The notes beneath the pieces were generated by a model, which worked only from the letters and a program-made list of their open reading frames with translations, had not been told where the DNA came from and ran no database searches. A stretch of 64,000 bases of DNA from NCBI GenBank assembly GCA_963788055.1, contig CAWBFA010000003.1, positions 264,185 to 328,184 on the forward strand. Reading direction: 5' to 3'. This DNA is from JACCTU01 sp963788055 (GTDB lineage: Bacteria > Actinomycetota > Thermoleophilia > Gaiellales > Gaiellaceae). Position numbers and translations under genes: made by a program. Positions 31,905-40,127 of the stretch are shown one piece after another (positions within the stretch are counted from its first letter, which is position 1; each line of letters starts with the position of its first letter).

Positions 31905-32942
31905 ATGAGCCGGGTCGAGACAGCCTCGCACTTCGGCGGTGCCGAGCCGCCGGTGGATCCCTGGGCGGAGCTCCGGGCGAAGCAAGCCGCGGAGGCGGAC
32001 ACCGACGAGCCGTTCGGCCCCTCCGAGGTCGCCGAGCTTCGCGACGAGCTGATCGCGGAGGTCACCAAGGCCGTCATCGGGCAGGAGCGAGCGATCTCGC
32101 TGATGACGGTCGCGGCGATCGCGGGTGGCCACATCCTGGTCGAGGGCCCGCCTGGCGTGGCCAAGACGCTGCTCTCGAATGCCGTCGCGCACGCGCTCGG
32201 GATCTCGTTCAACCGGATTCAGTTCACCCCGGACACGAAGCCGTCCCACATCGCCGGCTCGACCATCGAGCGGATGGGGGAGCCGATCTTCGTCCCGGGC
32301 CCGGTCTTCACGAACATGCTTCTCGCGGACGAGGTCAACCGGACCCCGCCGCGCACCCAGGCAGCGCTCCTGGAGGCGATGCAGGAGAAGCAGGTCACCG
32401 TCGACGGCAAGACGCACTGGCTTCCGAACCCGTTCATCGTGATCGCGACGCAGAACGCGCACGAGCAGCACGGTGTCTATCCGCTGCCCGAGGCGCAGCT
32501 GGACCGGTTCCTGTTCAAGGTCATGATCGAGTACGGCGACGAAGCTCACGACGTCGAGATGCTGAACCTCCCGCACGCCGGCCTCACGCCGGACCTGATG
32601 GGCGAGATCCATCCGCTCATGGGGGCGCCCAAGCTGATGAGGGCTCAGCGCGAGGTCGATCGCACCAAGGCAACGGATGAGGTGGTGCGCTACGTCGTGA
32701 GGCTCATTCGGGCGACCCGTGACCTCGACGGGGTCGAGCTCGGCGCGAGTCCTCGCGCAGCGATCCACCTCCTTGCCGCCGCGAAAGCGAATGCGCGGCT
32801 CTCGGCGCGGGACTACGTCACCCTGGCCGACGTCAAGGAGATGGCGCTGCCCGTGCTGGGGCACAGGATCATCCTCGACGGTCGCGAACCAGCAGATGTC
32901 GTTGCTGCAGCCTTGGAGATCGTCGACAGAAGGAGGGACTGA
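31905..32942 (+). CDS. MoxR-family AAA+ ATPase
   Basis: A 345-residue AAA+ ATPase with Walker A EGPPGVAKTLL, Walker B NMLLADEVNRTPPRTQAALLEAM, sensor 1 in VIATQNAHEQHG and arginine finger region EAQLDRFLFK. MoxR proteins act as chaperones that activate partner proteins, often ones with a VWA domain. No separate VWA gene follows; the nearest VWA domain is fused to TadB at 36.9-38.8 kb. An acidic N-terminal extension of about 40 residues precedes the AAA core. Confidence 0.93.
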   Translation: MSRVETASHFGGAEPPVDPWAELRAKQAAEADTDEPFGPSEVAELRDELIAEVTKAVIGQERAISLMTVAAIAGGHILVEGPPGVAKTLLSNAVAHALGISFNRIQFTPDTKPSHIAGSTIERMGEPIFVPGPVFTNMLLADEVNRTPPRTQAALLEAMQEKQVTVDGKTHWLPNPFIVIATQNAHEQHGVYPLPEAQLDRFLFKVMIEYGDEAHDVEMLNLPHAGLTPDLMGEIHPLMGAPKLMRAQREVDRTKATDEVVRYVVRLIRATRDLDGVELGASPRAAIHLLAAAKANARLSARDYVTLADVKEMALPVLGHRIILDGREPADVVAAALEIVDRRRD

Positions 32943-32944
32943 AC

Positions 32945-33025
32945 ATGCTCTGGGTGATCTTGATCGTGCTCATCGTGCTCGGCGTCGCCGGGCTGCTGTA
33001 CGTCCGCCGCGGCAGAGCGAGCTAG
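32945..33025 (+). CDS. Tiny single-span membrane protein (26 aa)
   Basis: Two bases after the moxR stop, with AAGGAGG eight bases before the ATG. The product is one hydrophobic helix (MLWVILIVLIVLGVAGLLYV) with a basic RRGRAS tail. It has the same plan as the 26-residue product at 11498-11578. Position and ribosome-binding site argue for real translation, coupled to moxR. Function unknown. Confidence 0.57.
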   Translation: MLWVILIVLIVLGVAGLLYVRRGRAS

Positions 33026-33026
33026 T

Positions 33027-33192
33027 AGGAGGGTTTGGCGAAACAGGCGCTGTGCCGCCGGGCCGCGCTGGGCGGCGCGATGCGGCGTCCTCAGTCGCGC
33101 CCGTATCACTGCGGATACGAACGCTCCCTGCGTCCTTGCCTCGCACCACCCAGCGCACCCCGGCGACGAGGCCCGTTCCGCCAAACCCTCCT
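33027..33192. repeat. 166-bp unit bounded by perfect 14-bp inverted repeats
   Basis: AGGAGGGTTTGGCG at 33027-33040 is the exact reverse complement of 33179-33192. The 138 bp between contain no gene. It fills the gap between two convergent transcripts, so it might be a long bidirectional terminator, a structured RNA or a short mobile repeat. Confidence 0.55.
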
Positions 33193-33197
33193 GCGAT

Positions 33198-34454
33198 TCA
33201 CGCTTCGGGCGGGGCTTCCGTCGCCCTGAGGGGCTGCCAACGCGGCACCGTCGCGTGGACGCGGGTCGGGCCGCCCGGGACGCTCTCGACGTCGAGCCGG
33301 CCGCCCAGGAGGCGGACCCGCTCGCTCATCCCGACGAGGCCCAGGCGCCCGGCCTGCGCCGCGGCGATGAGCTTCGCCTCGACGTCGAACCCTCGCCCGT
33401 CGTCGGCGATCTCCGCCTCGAGCTGGCTGCGGGTCCCCGTCACGCGCACCTGAGCGTTGCGCCCCATGCTGTGCTCGTGGACGTTGTTGAGCGCCTCCTG
33501 GATCACCCGTAGGAGCGCGATCTTCTGCGAGGACGTCAACACGTCGAGATCTCCTTCGGTCTTCACGGAGACGCGCACGGTGCTTCGTTCCTCGAACCGC
33601 TTGACGTCCTTGCGAAGGAGCTCCCGGAACGGCGAGTGGAGGGTCGTAGGCTCCTGGAGCGATCGCGCCAGCTCGCGGAGGTCCGAGTCCATGCTCAACA
33701 GGCGGGCGTCGATGTCGTCCAGTCGACCCAGGAGGATCGGGGACTCGTCGACGGGCTCGAGAAACGGAGCTAGCTGCTTTCGATAGAGGCGGACGTCCGC
33801 GGCCAACGCGGCGATGTCCTGCATGGGCCCGTCATGGAGGTCGAACCCGAGGCGAGACAGCTTGCGGTCGCCTGTCTGCACGAGCGACCGCTCACGCTCC
33901 GCGTGCCGCTCGAGGAGGGTTTCCAGCTCGAGCAGGGGCCGCGCAGCGCGCGCGCACTCGGATGCGTAGCCGAGGGCGCGACGCCGTGCTTCGAGCGGCG
34001 CCCGGACGACGACAGCTCCCTCCGCGCGATTCCAGCGGCGGATGGGGACCGCCTGGAGCTGCGCGCGCCCGCTCGTTGCGACGTCGTTCGTCGCCACCGA
34101 CTGACGCGCTGCCGCGGCTGCTCGGCGGCTCGGCGGAGCGCCCACCTCAAGCACGCACGTGACCGCTCCCACGGCATCGGCGGTCCAGAGCGACGCCTCG
34201 GTGGGAGGCCCAAAAACGGTCAGCATCCGAAGCTGTGCCTCGAGCGCGAGCTTCGGCGGCAGCTCGAAGAGGTACTCGCTGCGCAGGAGGGTGACGAACG
34301 TGGCGGCCCGGACGATCTCGGCGTCGACGTCGATCGCCGCCGCGACGGAGCTCATGATCAGGTCGATCATCTGGCGAGACCAGGGCGTGTCCAGCCACAT
34401 GCCCCCGAGGATCTCCGACACGTAGGTGGCGGCGACGAGCGGGCCATTGGACAC
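33198..34454 (-). CDS. Sensor histidine kinase (NarL-partner type)
   Basis: About 418 residues from GTG 34454. A GAF-like sensor region (residues 50-150) is followed by a linker, a HisKA_3-type phospho-acceptor helix (LGFDLHDGPMQDIAALAADV) and a HATPase domain (EALNNVHEHSMG with the N-box, EIADDGRGFD and LGLVGMSERVRLLGG). No transmembrane helix, so it is a soluble sensor. The frame stays open upstream to a TAA; CTG 34595, preceded by AAGGAGG at five bases, would add 47 residues. It probably phosphorylates the two response regulators nearby. Confidence 0.88.
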   Translation of the reverse strand: MSNGPLVAATYVSEILGGMWLDTPWSRQMIDLIMSSVAAAIDVDAEIVRAATFVTLLRSEYLFELPPKLALEAQLRMLTVFGPPTEASLWTADAVGAVTCVLEVGAPPSRRAAAAARQSVATNDVATSGRAQLQAVPIRRWNRAEGAVVVRAPLEARRRALGYASECARAARPLLELETLLERHAERERSLVQTGDRKLSRLGFDLHDGPMQDIAALAADVRLYRKQLAPFLEPVDESPILLGRLDDIDARLLSMDSDLRELARSLQEPTTLHSPFRELLRKDVKRFEERSTVRVSVKTEGDLDVLTSSQKIALLRVIQEALNNVHEHSMGRNAQVRVTGTRSQLEAEIADDGRGFDVEAKLIAAAQAGRLGLVGMSERVRLLGGRLDVESVPGGPTRVHATVPRWQPLRATEAPPEA

Positions 34455-34649
34455 CCCGGCCGTGAGCGCGAGCGCCGCGGCGCGCTGGCGGGCGGCCTCG
34501 AGCAGCGGCTCGGGAGGGAACGGAACCGACCGGTGGCTGAACGCTTCCTCGAGTTCGCGGAAGTCGTCGCGGAGCTCGTCCGGCGAAGCGTTCAGGTCCT
34601 CCTCCTTGTCATTGGTGCCACCGTCGCCTTCCCTCGGTCCTGCTTGAGG

Positions 34650-35225
34650 TTAAGCGTAGAGCGAGCCGCCGCCGACGATCAGGGCGACGAATGCACCGAG
34701 AGCAAGGAACGGCCCGAACGGCAGGCCTTCCTTCCGAGCCTCGGATCCTCGCGTCAGGATGAGTGCGAGCGCGACGGCGCCCGCAGCGAACGACGTGACG
34801 AAGAAGCCGAGCAGGGCGTCGCCGCCGAGGCCCAGCCCCACGAGCAGCGCGAGCTTCGCGTCGCCCATCCCGACCGTTCGGGAAGGCGCCACCAACGCGG
34901 GGATGAAGAAGAAGGTGAACGCGATGGCGCCGGCGATCAACGAGGCCTTCAGCTCGTCCGGATGGAGGACGAACACGGCCGCGACGGTGAAGCCGGAAGC
35001 CGGGAGCACGAGGCGGTTCGGGATGCGCCGTTCCTCCCAGTCCACGGCCGAAATGGCCGCCAGGACGGCGATGTACGCCGTTCCGAAGAGCACGTCGACG
35101 CCCAGTCCGTGGCGGACCAGGCACGCGAGTGCGACCACCACCGCCGTCGCGGCGGCGATGGTCCGCGTCAGGCCGACGTCGTCGGTCTCCGTCATTGCGG
35201 GTGCCTGGGCCTCAAGCGAACTCAT
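34650..35225 (-). CDS. cpaA: Prepilin peptidase (CpaA/TadV, A24 family)
   Basis: A 191-residue membrane protease that removes the leader of Flp prepilins. It has six hydrophobic segments and the catalytic aspartates in AVDWEERRIPN (after the first helices) and GMGDAKLALLVGL (the GxGD motif). ATG 35225 is preceded by GAGG and overlaps the previous gene by 14 bp. A later ATG (MTETDD) would drop the first ten residues. Last gene of the pilus operon before the kinase. Confidence 0.88.
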   Translation of the reverse strand: MSSLEAQAPAMTETDDVGLTRTIAAATAVVVALACLVRHGLGVDVLFGTAYIAVLAAISAVDWEERRIPNRLVLPASGFTVAAVFVLHPDELKASLIAGAIAFTFFFIPALVAPSRTVGMGDAKLALLVGLGLGGDALLGFFVTSFAAGAVALALILTRGSEARKEGLPFGPFLALGAFVALIVGGGSLYA

Positions 35226-35973
35226 GATCTCCCTCGGCGACGGAAGCGCTGTGGATCTCGGCGACAAGGCGATCGAACGACTCCCACTTCGGCAGGACCC
35301 GCAACCACTGCGCCGAGTCCGTCGCCTGCCCTTGATCGAGCTGCTCGCCCACGACCACGAACGCGGTGGTCGGGCTGAGCACGGCGAGGTCGCGAATGAC
35401 TCGAGCTGCCACCGACATCGACGTGCTGCTGTCCAGGAGGACGACGTCGGCGTGGGTCTGCGAGTCGTCTAGGAGCGCCGCCGGGTCGCCGTACGTCTCC
35501 ACTTCGAACGCATGACGTGTGAGGAGGAAGCGCGACACGCGGAGAAAACGCGTGTCCGACGAGGCGACAGCGACACGAATCTGCCCGCCGTCGCCGTTCG
35601 TCTTGAAGTGGGACTGTGTGGTCCTCTCACCGTGCCGGACGAGCGAGACCTGCTCCCCCTCCTGGACGCCGGCGTGCTCGACGACCCCGGCTGCGAGCTC
35701 GACGACCGAGCGCGCGCGTCGGTCGATGGCCACCCGCCACGGCTTTACGGAGCTGACCGTCCGCACGACCACGAAGTTCTTGTCGAGGAAGACGAGGTCG
35801 AGCGGAAAGCGCATGAAGTAGGTGTGGATCGCCGACGTCGCCAGGAGCATTCCCCGGTCCTCGGGCAAGGTCGGGCGGCCGAGGAGGCCCTTGGCGCGTG
35901 TGAACGGGCTGTCGGCGATCTCGCAATACCGGCAGAGGACGTCCCCGCTTTCTCGGACGAGTGTGAGCTCCAT
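35212..35973 (-). CDS. DUF192 domain fused to a receiver-like domain
   Basis: 253 residues. Residues 1-115 are a DUF192 domain (CEIADSPFTRAKGLLGRP, GMLLATSAIHTYFMRFPLDLVFLD, VVELAAGVVEHAGVQEGEQV). Residues 131-240 are a CheY-like receiver: phospho-acceptor Asp181 in DVVLLDSSTSM, Lys in VLPKWESFD, but the usual acidic pair is reduced to one Asp in VASSDTRF. The start is one base into the TadC stop (TAATG). DUF192 genes occur in several Tad loci; fusion to a receiver is unusual and suggests a pilus-control role. Confidence 0.87.
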   Translation of the reverse strand: MELTLVRESGDVLCRYCEIADSPFTRAKGLLGRPTLPEDRGMLLATSAIHTYFMRFPLDLVFLDKNFVVVRTVSSVKPWRVAIDRRARSVVELAAGVVEHAGVQEGEQVSLVRHGERTTQSHFKTNGDGGQIRVAVASSDTRFLRVSRFLLTRHAFEVETYGDPAALLDDSQTHADVVLLDSSTSMSVAARVIRDLAVLSPTTAFVVVGEQLDQGQATDSAQWLRVLPKWESFDRLVAEIHSASVAEGDHEFA

Positions 35974-36884
35974 TACCCGAGCGCCTCGAGGAACGCGAAC
36001 ACTGCCGGGCCGAGCAGGATGACGAACATGGCCGGGAAGATCAGGAAGATCAGCGGGAAGAGCATCTTGATCGGCGCCTTCTGCGCCCGCTCCTCTGCCG
36101 CAGCCTTCCGCCGCTTGCGCATCTCTTCCGCGAGGTTGCGGAGCACCTGCCCGATCGAGATCCCGAGCTGTTCGCCCTGGACGATCGAGCGGACGAACGA
36201 GCGGACCGAGGGCGTCTCGACCCGGGTCAGGACGTTCTTCAGCGCCTCGACGACGCTGAGGCCCATGTTCTGCTCCTGGAGCGCGAGCCGCATCTCCTGG
36301 CCCAACGGTCCCTCGAGCCGGTCCGTGGCCGCCCGCAGAGCGGCGCTGAAGCCGAGGCCGGCTTCGACCGCGACGACGAGCAGGTCGATCAGCTCGGGAA
36401 GGTCGTACTCGATCTCGTTGAGACGCGTGCGCGCGCGACGGTCGATGACCATCATCGGTCCTCGGTAGCCGACCACGCCGCACGCGACGAGCCCGATGAT
36501 CCCGAACAGCGGCGAGAAGTCGGTCGTCGCCATGATCCACAGCCAGAACGCGACCAGCCCGGCCCCGCCTAGCAGCTGGTAGCCGATGAGGCGCCTGGGC
36601 TCGACGTTGTACATGCCGGCGGCGATCAGCTGTTTGCGCGCGCGCTCGGCACGCTGGGTTCCGAACTTCGTCGTGATCGTCGCCCCGATGACTCCCGCGA
36701 ATCCGTCGAAGGGACCGAAAAGGCCGCTCGGTTGCTCCACCTCGCCCGCGCCGGGGGAGTAGCCGTAGTCGCCGATCTTGGTGATCGTCTCCTCGGCTCG
36801 CAGCCGGGGCATCGCTACGGCTCGCATCATGAGCGCGACCGCGCCGGCGACGAGGAGCAATCCGATGAGAAAGAAGATCATCAT
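35973..36884 (-). CDS. tadC: Tad pilus inner-membrane platform protein TadC
   Basis: A 303-residue T2SSF-family protein. Transmembrane segments lie at the N-terminus (IFFLIGLLLVAGAVALMM) and around residues 105-140, with two more at the end (LFPLIFLIFPAMFVILLGP). The T2SSF core is ELIDLLVVAVEAGLGFSAALR, then VRSFVRSIVQGEQLGISIGQVLR. It forms, with TadB, the platform under the pilus. GGGGGAG lies before the double ATG (36884/36881). The VWA-TadB stop is 8 bp upstream. Confidence 0.93.
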   Translation of the reverse strand: MMIFFLIGLLLVAGAVALMMRAVAMPRLRAEETITKIGDYGYSPGAGEVEQPSGLFGPFDGFAGVIGATITTKFGTQRAERARKQLIAAGMYNVEPRRLIGYQLLGGAGLVAFWLWIMATTDFSPLFGIIGLVACGVVGYRGPMMVIDRRARTRLNEIEYDLPELIDLLVVAVEAGLGFSAALRAATDRLEGPLGQEMRLALQEQNMGLSVVEALKNVLTRVETPSVRSFVRSIVQGEQLGISIGQVLRNLAEEMRKRRKAAAEERAQKAPIKMLFPLIFLIFPAMFVILLGPAVFAFLEALG

Positions 36885-36892
36885 CGCTCCCC

Positions 36893-38778
36893 CTAGACCC
36901 GAATGTTGACGATTTTCCGAATGACGAGCGAGCCCGAGACGACCATGATCGCGGCCATTGCGAGGATGATCTGGCCTGCCGTCTTGTGGAACAGCGGGCT
37001 CATGTACTCGGGGTTCAGCAGCGTGATGATGATGAGCAGCATCACGGGCAGCGCGGAGACGATCCATCGCGCCATCCGACCCTGCGCGGTCAGCGTGCGA
37101 ACCAGGCGCCTGAGTGCTGCGCGTTCTCGGACGGTGTCGGCCACACGGTCGAGCACCTCGGCCGAGTTACCGCCTGTCTCACGCTGAAGAGCGGCCACGA
37201 GCGACACCTGCTCGAGGTCGCGGTTGTTCATCCGGACAGCCACGTTCGTGAGCGCTTCCTCGAGCGGGACGCCGAGTTGCTCGTCGGCCACGACCTGGCG
37301 AAACTCTCGTTGCGACGGCTCGGGTGCGTCGTCGACGACGACCGAGAGCGCCCCGATGAGGCTGTGACCTGCACGCAGGGCCGACGCGAGCACCTGCAGG
37401 TTGTCGGGAAGCTGGTCGGCGAACGCCTTTCGCTGCCGGTCAGCGCGGTAGCGGATGTACATGCGCACGAGGAACGGCGTCAAGAACGCGAGCAGCGCGA
37501 ACGCCGGGCTCAGGAAGAGGCTGAGCACCCAAAGGAGCAAAACGGTGCCGATCGTCGTCAGGACGATGATCTGCTCGGCGGGAAGCGTGATCTCCGCGAT
37601 CTCGAGCTCGAGCTTCAGACGGGACCACCAGCGCATCTGTCCCAGCGACCGCTCGGTGCCCTCCAGCAAGCGTTCCGAGAGCAGGGCGGTCTGTCGCTTG
37701 CCGTCCTCGGTGCGCCCTACCGCGACGAATGCGCCAAGGCGCTCACGGAAGCCGCTCGACCTCGGCTTGACGACCATCGCGACCGGAACCGCGATCAGGG
37801 CTGCGAGCAGCAACGCGAAGACGAGCATCGTCAACGGCGACTGCATGATCTCGGCGAGGACCGAGGGCTTGTACGGGGAGCTCACGGCGACGGGAGGTGG
37901 AAGCTTCGGCGCGCGGTACGTGGCGGTCGCCGTGTCGCCGTCGGCGACCTTGACCTTCACCTCGACCCGTTGGTCGGCCGAGGCGAACGATTGGTATTCG
38001 ACGAGGTACTCGTTGGCGAGGCGGGAACCCAGCTTGCCGAAGATGTTTGCGAGATCTTCGGGCGAAGCTGCGGCCGAATAGGAGCCCCCGGTGTTCACCG
38101 CGAGCTGCCGCAGCGGCTCGGGATCGAACTGCTTCGACGTCAGGCCGACCGCGAAGATCCGCACTCCCTGTCGCCTCGCCTGCTTGACGAGCTCCTGCGC
38201 CGGTAGCCGTGCTGCCGATGTCGTTGCCGTCGCTCAGGACGACGATCGACGAGGACGTCCGGCCGGACTCCTTCACGAGGGCGAGCGCGCGCTTGACCGC
38301 ATCGAACATGCGCGTGTCGTCTGCGAGTGGGGGCGCGGTCGCGAGCACCTGTGAGATTCGCGTTCCGTCCGTGGTGAACGGGAGCACGCACCTTCACTTC
38401 CGAGTTGAACGTCACGATCGCCAGTGCCTGGTTCTCGCGCCGCTGGCCGGCGAACGTCCGTGCCGCGGTGACCGCGTTGGCGATCGGCTCCCCGCGCATG
38501 CTGCTGCTGGCATCGATCACGAGCACCGTTCCTGCGGGGCTGCCGAGCGCGTTCGTCGGCGTGAGTGCGATGTCCTCGACCGGAACCCCGTTCTCGGTGA
38601 CGGTCACGAGCCCCGCCCGAGGTTCGACCCTCTCCGGCAGCGTCAACACGAACGCACGGTCGGGGAACTTGGCCGGAACGCGAACGAGCTTGACGGTTCC
38701 CTCGGCGCCGGCAGCTGTGGCCGGCCACGTCGCCAACAAGGCCAGGATGAATACCGCGAGTGCGGAGCGCGTCTTCAT
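36893..38778 (-). CDS. tadB: VWA domain fused to TadB (T2SSF), two frameshifts
   Basis: An N-terminal signal peptide (MKTRSALAVFILALLATWPA) is followed by a beta-rich part and a VWA domain with MIDAS motif DASSS (VLVIDASSSMRGEPI). A transmembrane linker and the TadB platform domain follow (LPDNLQVLASALRAGHSLIGAL, RETGGNSAEVLDRVADTVRER, C-terminal helices). Frame changes near 38.385 and 38.205 kb split the VWA part in the assembly. The ATG overlaps the cpaF TGA (ATGA). An extracytoplasmic VWA could bind pilus or matrix partners or be a client of the nearby MoxR. Confidence 0.87.
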
Positions 38779-40127
38779 CGAACCAGCGGCTCCTCGATCG
38801 ATGACGGCCGGTAGCCGTTCTGGAAGATGTTGAGGGGGAGCGTGATCCCGCGCTTCTCGAACTTGCCCATGAACGTCGGGCGGAGTCCAGTCGGTCGCAG
38901 GCTGCCGATCACGGTCCCGTCCGGCATGACTCGCTCGATCTCGAACGCGAACAGCTCCTGGAGCGTGATCACGTCCGACTCCATCCGCTGCACCTCCGTG
39001 ATCGAGGTGACGCGGCGTGAGCCGTCGCCCATGCGCTCGAGGTGGACGATCAGCTCGAGAGCGGACGAGATCTGGTGGCGGATCGCGCGCACAGGCAGGT
39101 CGTAGCCGGCCATCAGCACCATGGTCTCGATCCGGGAGAGCGCGTCGCGCGGCGTGTTCGAGTGCACCGTCGACAGCGAGCCGTCGTGACCCGTGTTCAT
39201 CGCCTGGAGCATGTCCAGGGCCTCGGCCCCGCGGACCTCGCCGACGATGATGCGGTCCGGGCGCATGCGCAGCGAGTTCCGAACGAGCGTGCGGATCGGG
39301 ATCTCGCCCTCGCCGGCGACGTTCTTCGGCCGGGACTCGAGGCGGAGCACGTGCCGCTGGTTGAGTCGGAGCTCGGCGGCGTCCTCGATGGTCACGATGC
39401 GGTCCTTGTCCGGGATCGCGGTCGAGAGCGCGTTCAGCAGCGTCGTCTTACCGGTGCCCGTGCCGCCCGACACGAGGATGTTCAGCTCGGCCTCCACGCA
39501 GCGCTGCAGGAAGTCGATCGTCTCGAGGGAGAGCGTGCCGAGGCGGATCATGTCGTTCAGGTCGAGCCGCTTCTTGCTGAACTTGCGGATCGTCACGAGC
39601 GCTCCGCTGAGCGAGAGGGGCGGAATGATCGCGTTGACGCGGCTTCCGTCGGGAAGGCGAGCGTCCACGAGCGGCGACGCCTCGTCGATCCGGCGGCCGA
39701 CCTGCGCGACGATCTTGTTGATGATCCGGCGGAGGTGCGAGTCGTCGTTGAACCGGACGTTCGTCTCGTACAAGCGGCCCTGACGCTCGATCCAGATGTC
39801 GTAGGGCCCGTTGACCATGATCTCGGTCACGCTCTCGTCCTGGAGCAGCCGCTCGAGCGGGCCGTGGCCGAGGATGTCGTCCGCGATCTCGCCCTCGAGC
39901 CGGTCGCGGTCGTCGCGCGAGAGCCCCGACTCCTGCATCAGGCGGCGCCGGATGTCGGCCTGAACCCGCTCGCGGAACGACTCGGGCTCTGCCTGCGAGG
40001 TGAAGAACTGCGGGCCGAGCTCCGCGATCACCGCCATGTGGATCTCGTTCTTGACGTCCGAAAACGGGTCTCGCTCCGACGTCGGCGGCGCGGTCCGGGC
40101 AGTCGTCAGACGCTCGTGGAGCTCCAT
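38775..40127 (-). CDS. cpaF: Tad pilus assembly ATPase CpaF/TadA
   Basis: A 450-residue secretion ATPase that powers pilus extension and probably retraction. It has an N-terminal helical region, ESVTEIMVNGPYDIWIER, Walker A SGGTGTGKTTLLNAL, the Asp box in IVTIEDAAELRL, Walker B IIVGEVRGAEALDMLQAMN and a His box in NTGHDGSLSTVHSN. The start is fused to the cpaE stop as TAATG. Complete and in frame. Confidence 0.96.
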   Translation of the reverse strand: MELHERLTTARTAPPTSERDPFSDVKNEIHMAVIAELGPQFFTSQAEPESFRERVQADIRRRLMQESGLSRDDRDRLEGEIADDILGHGPLERLLQDESVTEIMVNGPYDIWIERQGRLYETNVRFNDDSHLRRIINKIVAQVGRRIDEASPLVDARLPDGSRVNAIIPPLSLSGALVTIRKFSKKRLDLNDMIRLGTLSLETIDFLQRCVEAELNILVSGGTGTGKTTLLNALSTAIPDKDRIVTIEDAAELRLNQRHVLRLESRPKNVAGEGEIPIRTLVRNSLRMRPDRIIVGEVRGAEALDMLQAMNTGHDGSLSTVHSNTPRDALSRIETMVLMAGYDLPVRAIRHQISSALELIVHLERMGDGSRRVTSITEVQRMESDVITLQELFAFEIERVMPDGTVIGSLRPTGLRPTFMGKFEKRGITLPLNIFQNGYRPSSIEEPLVR

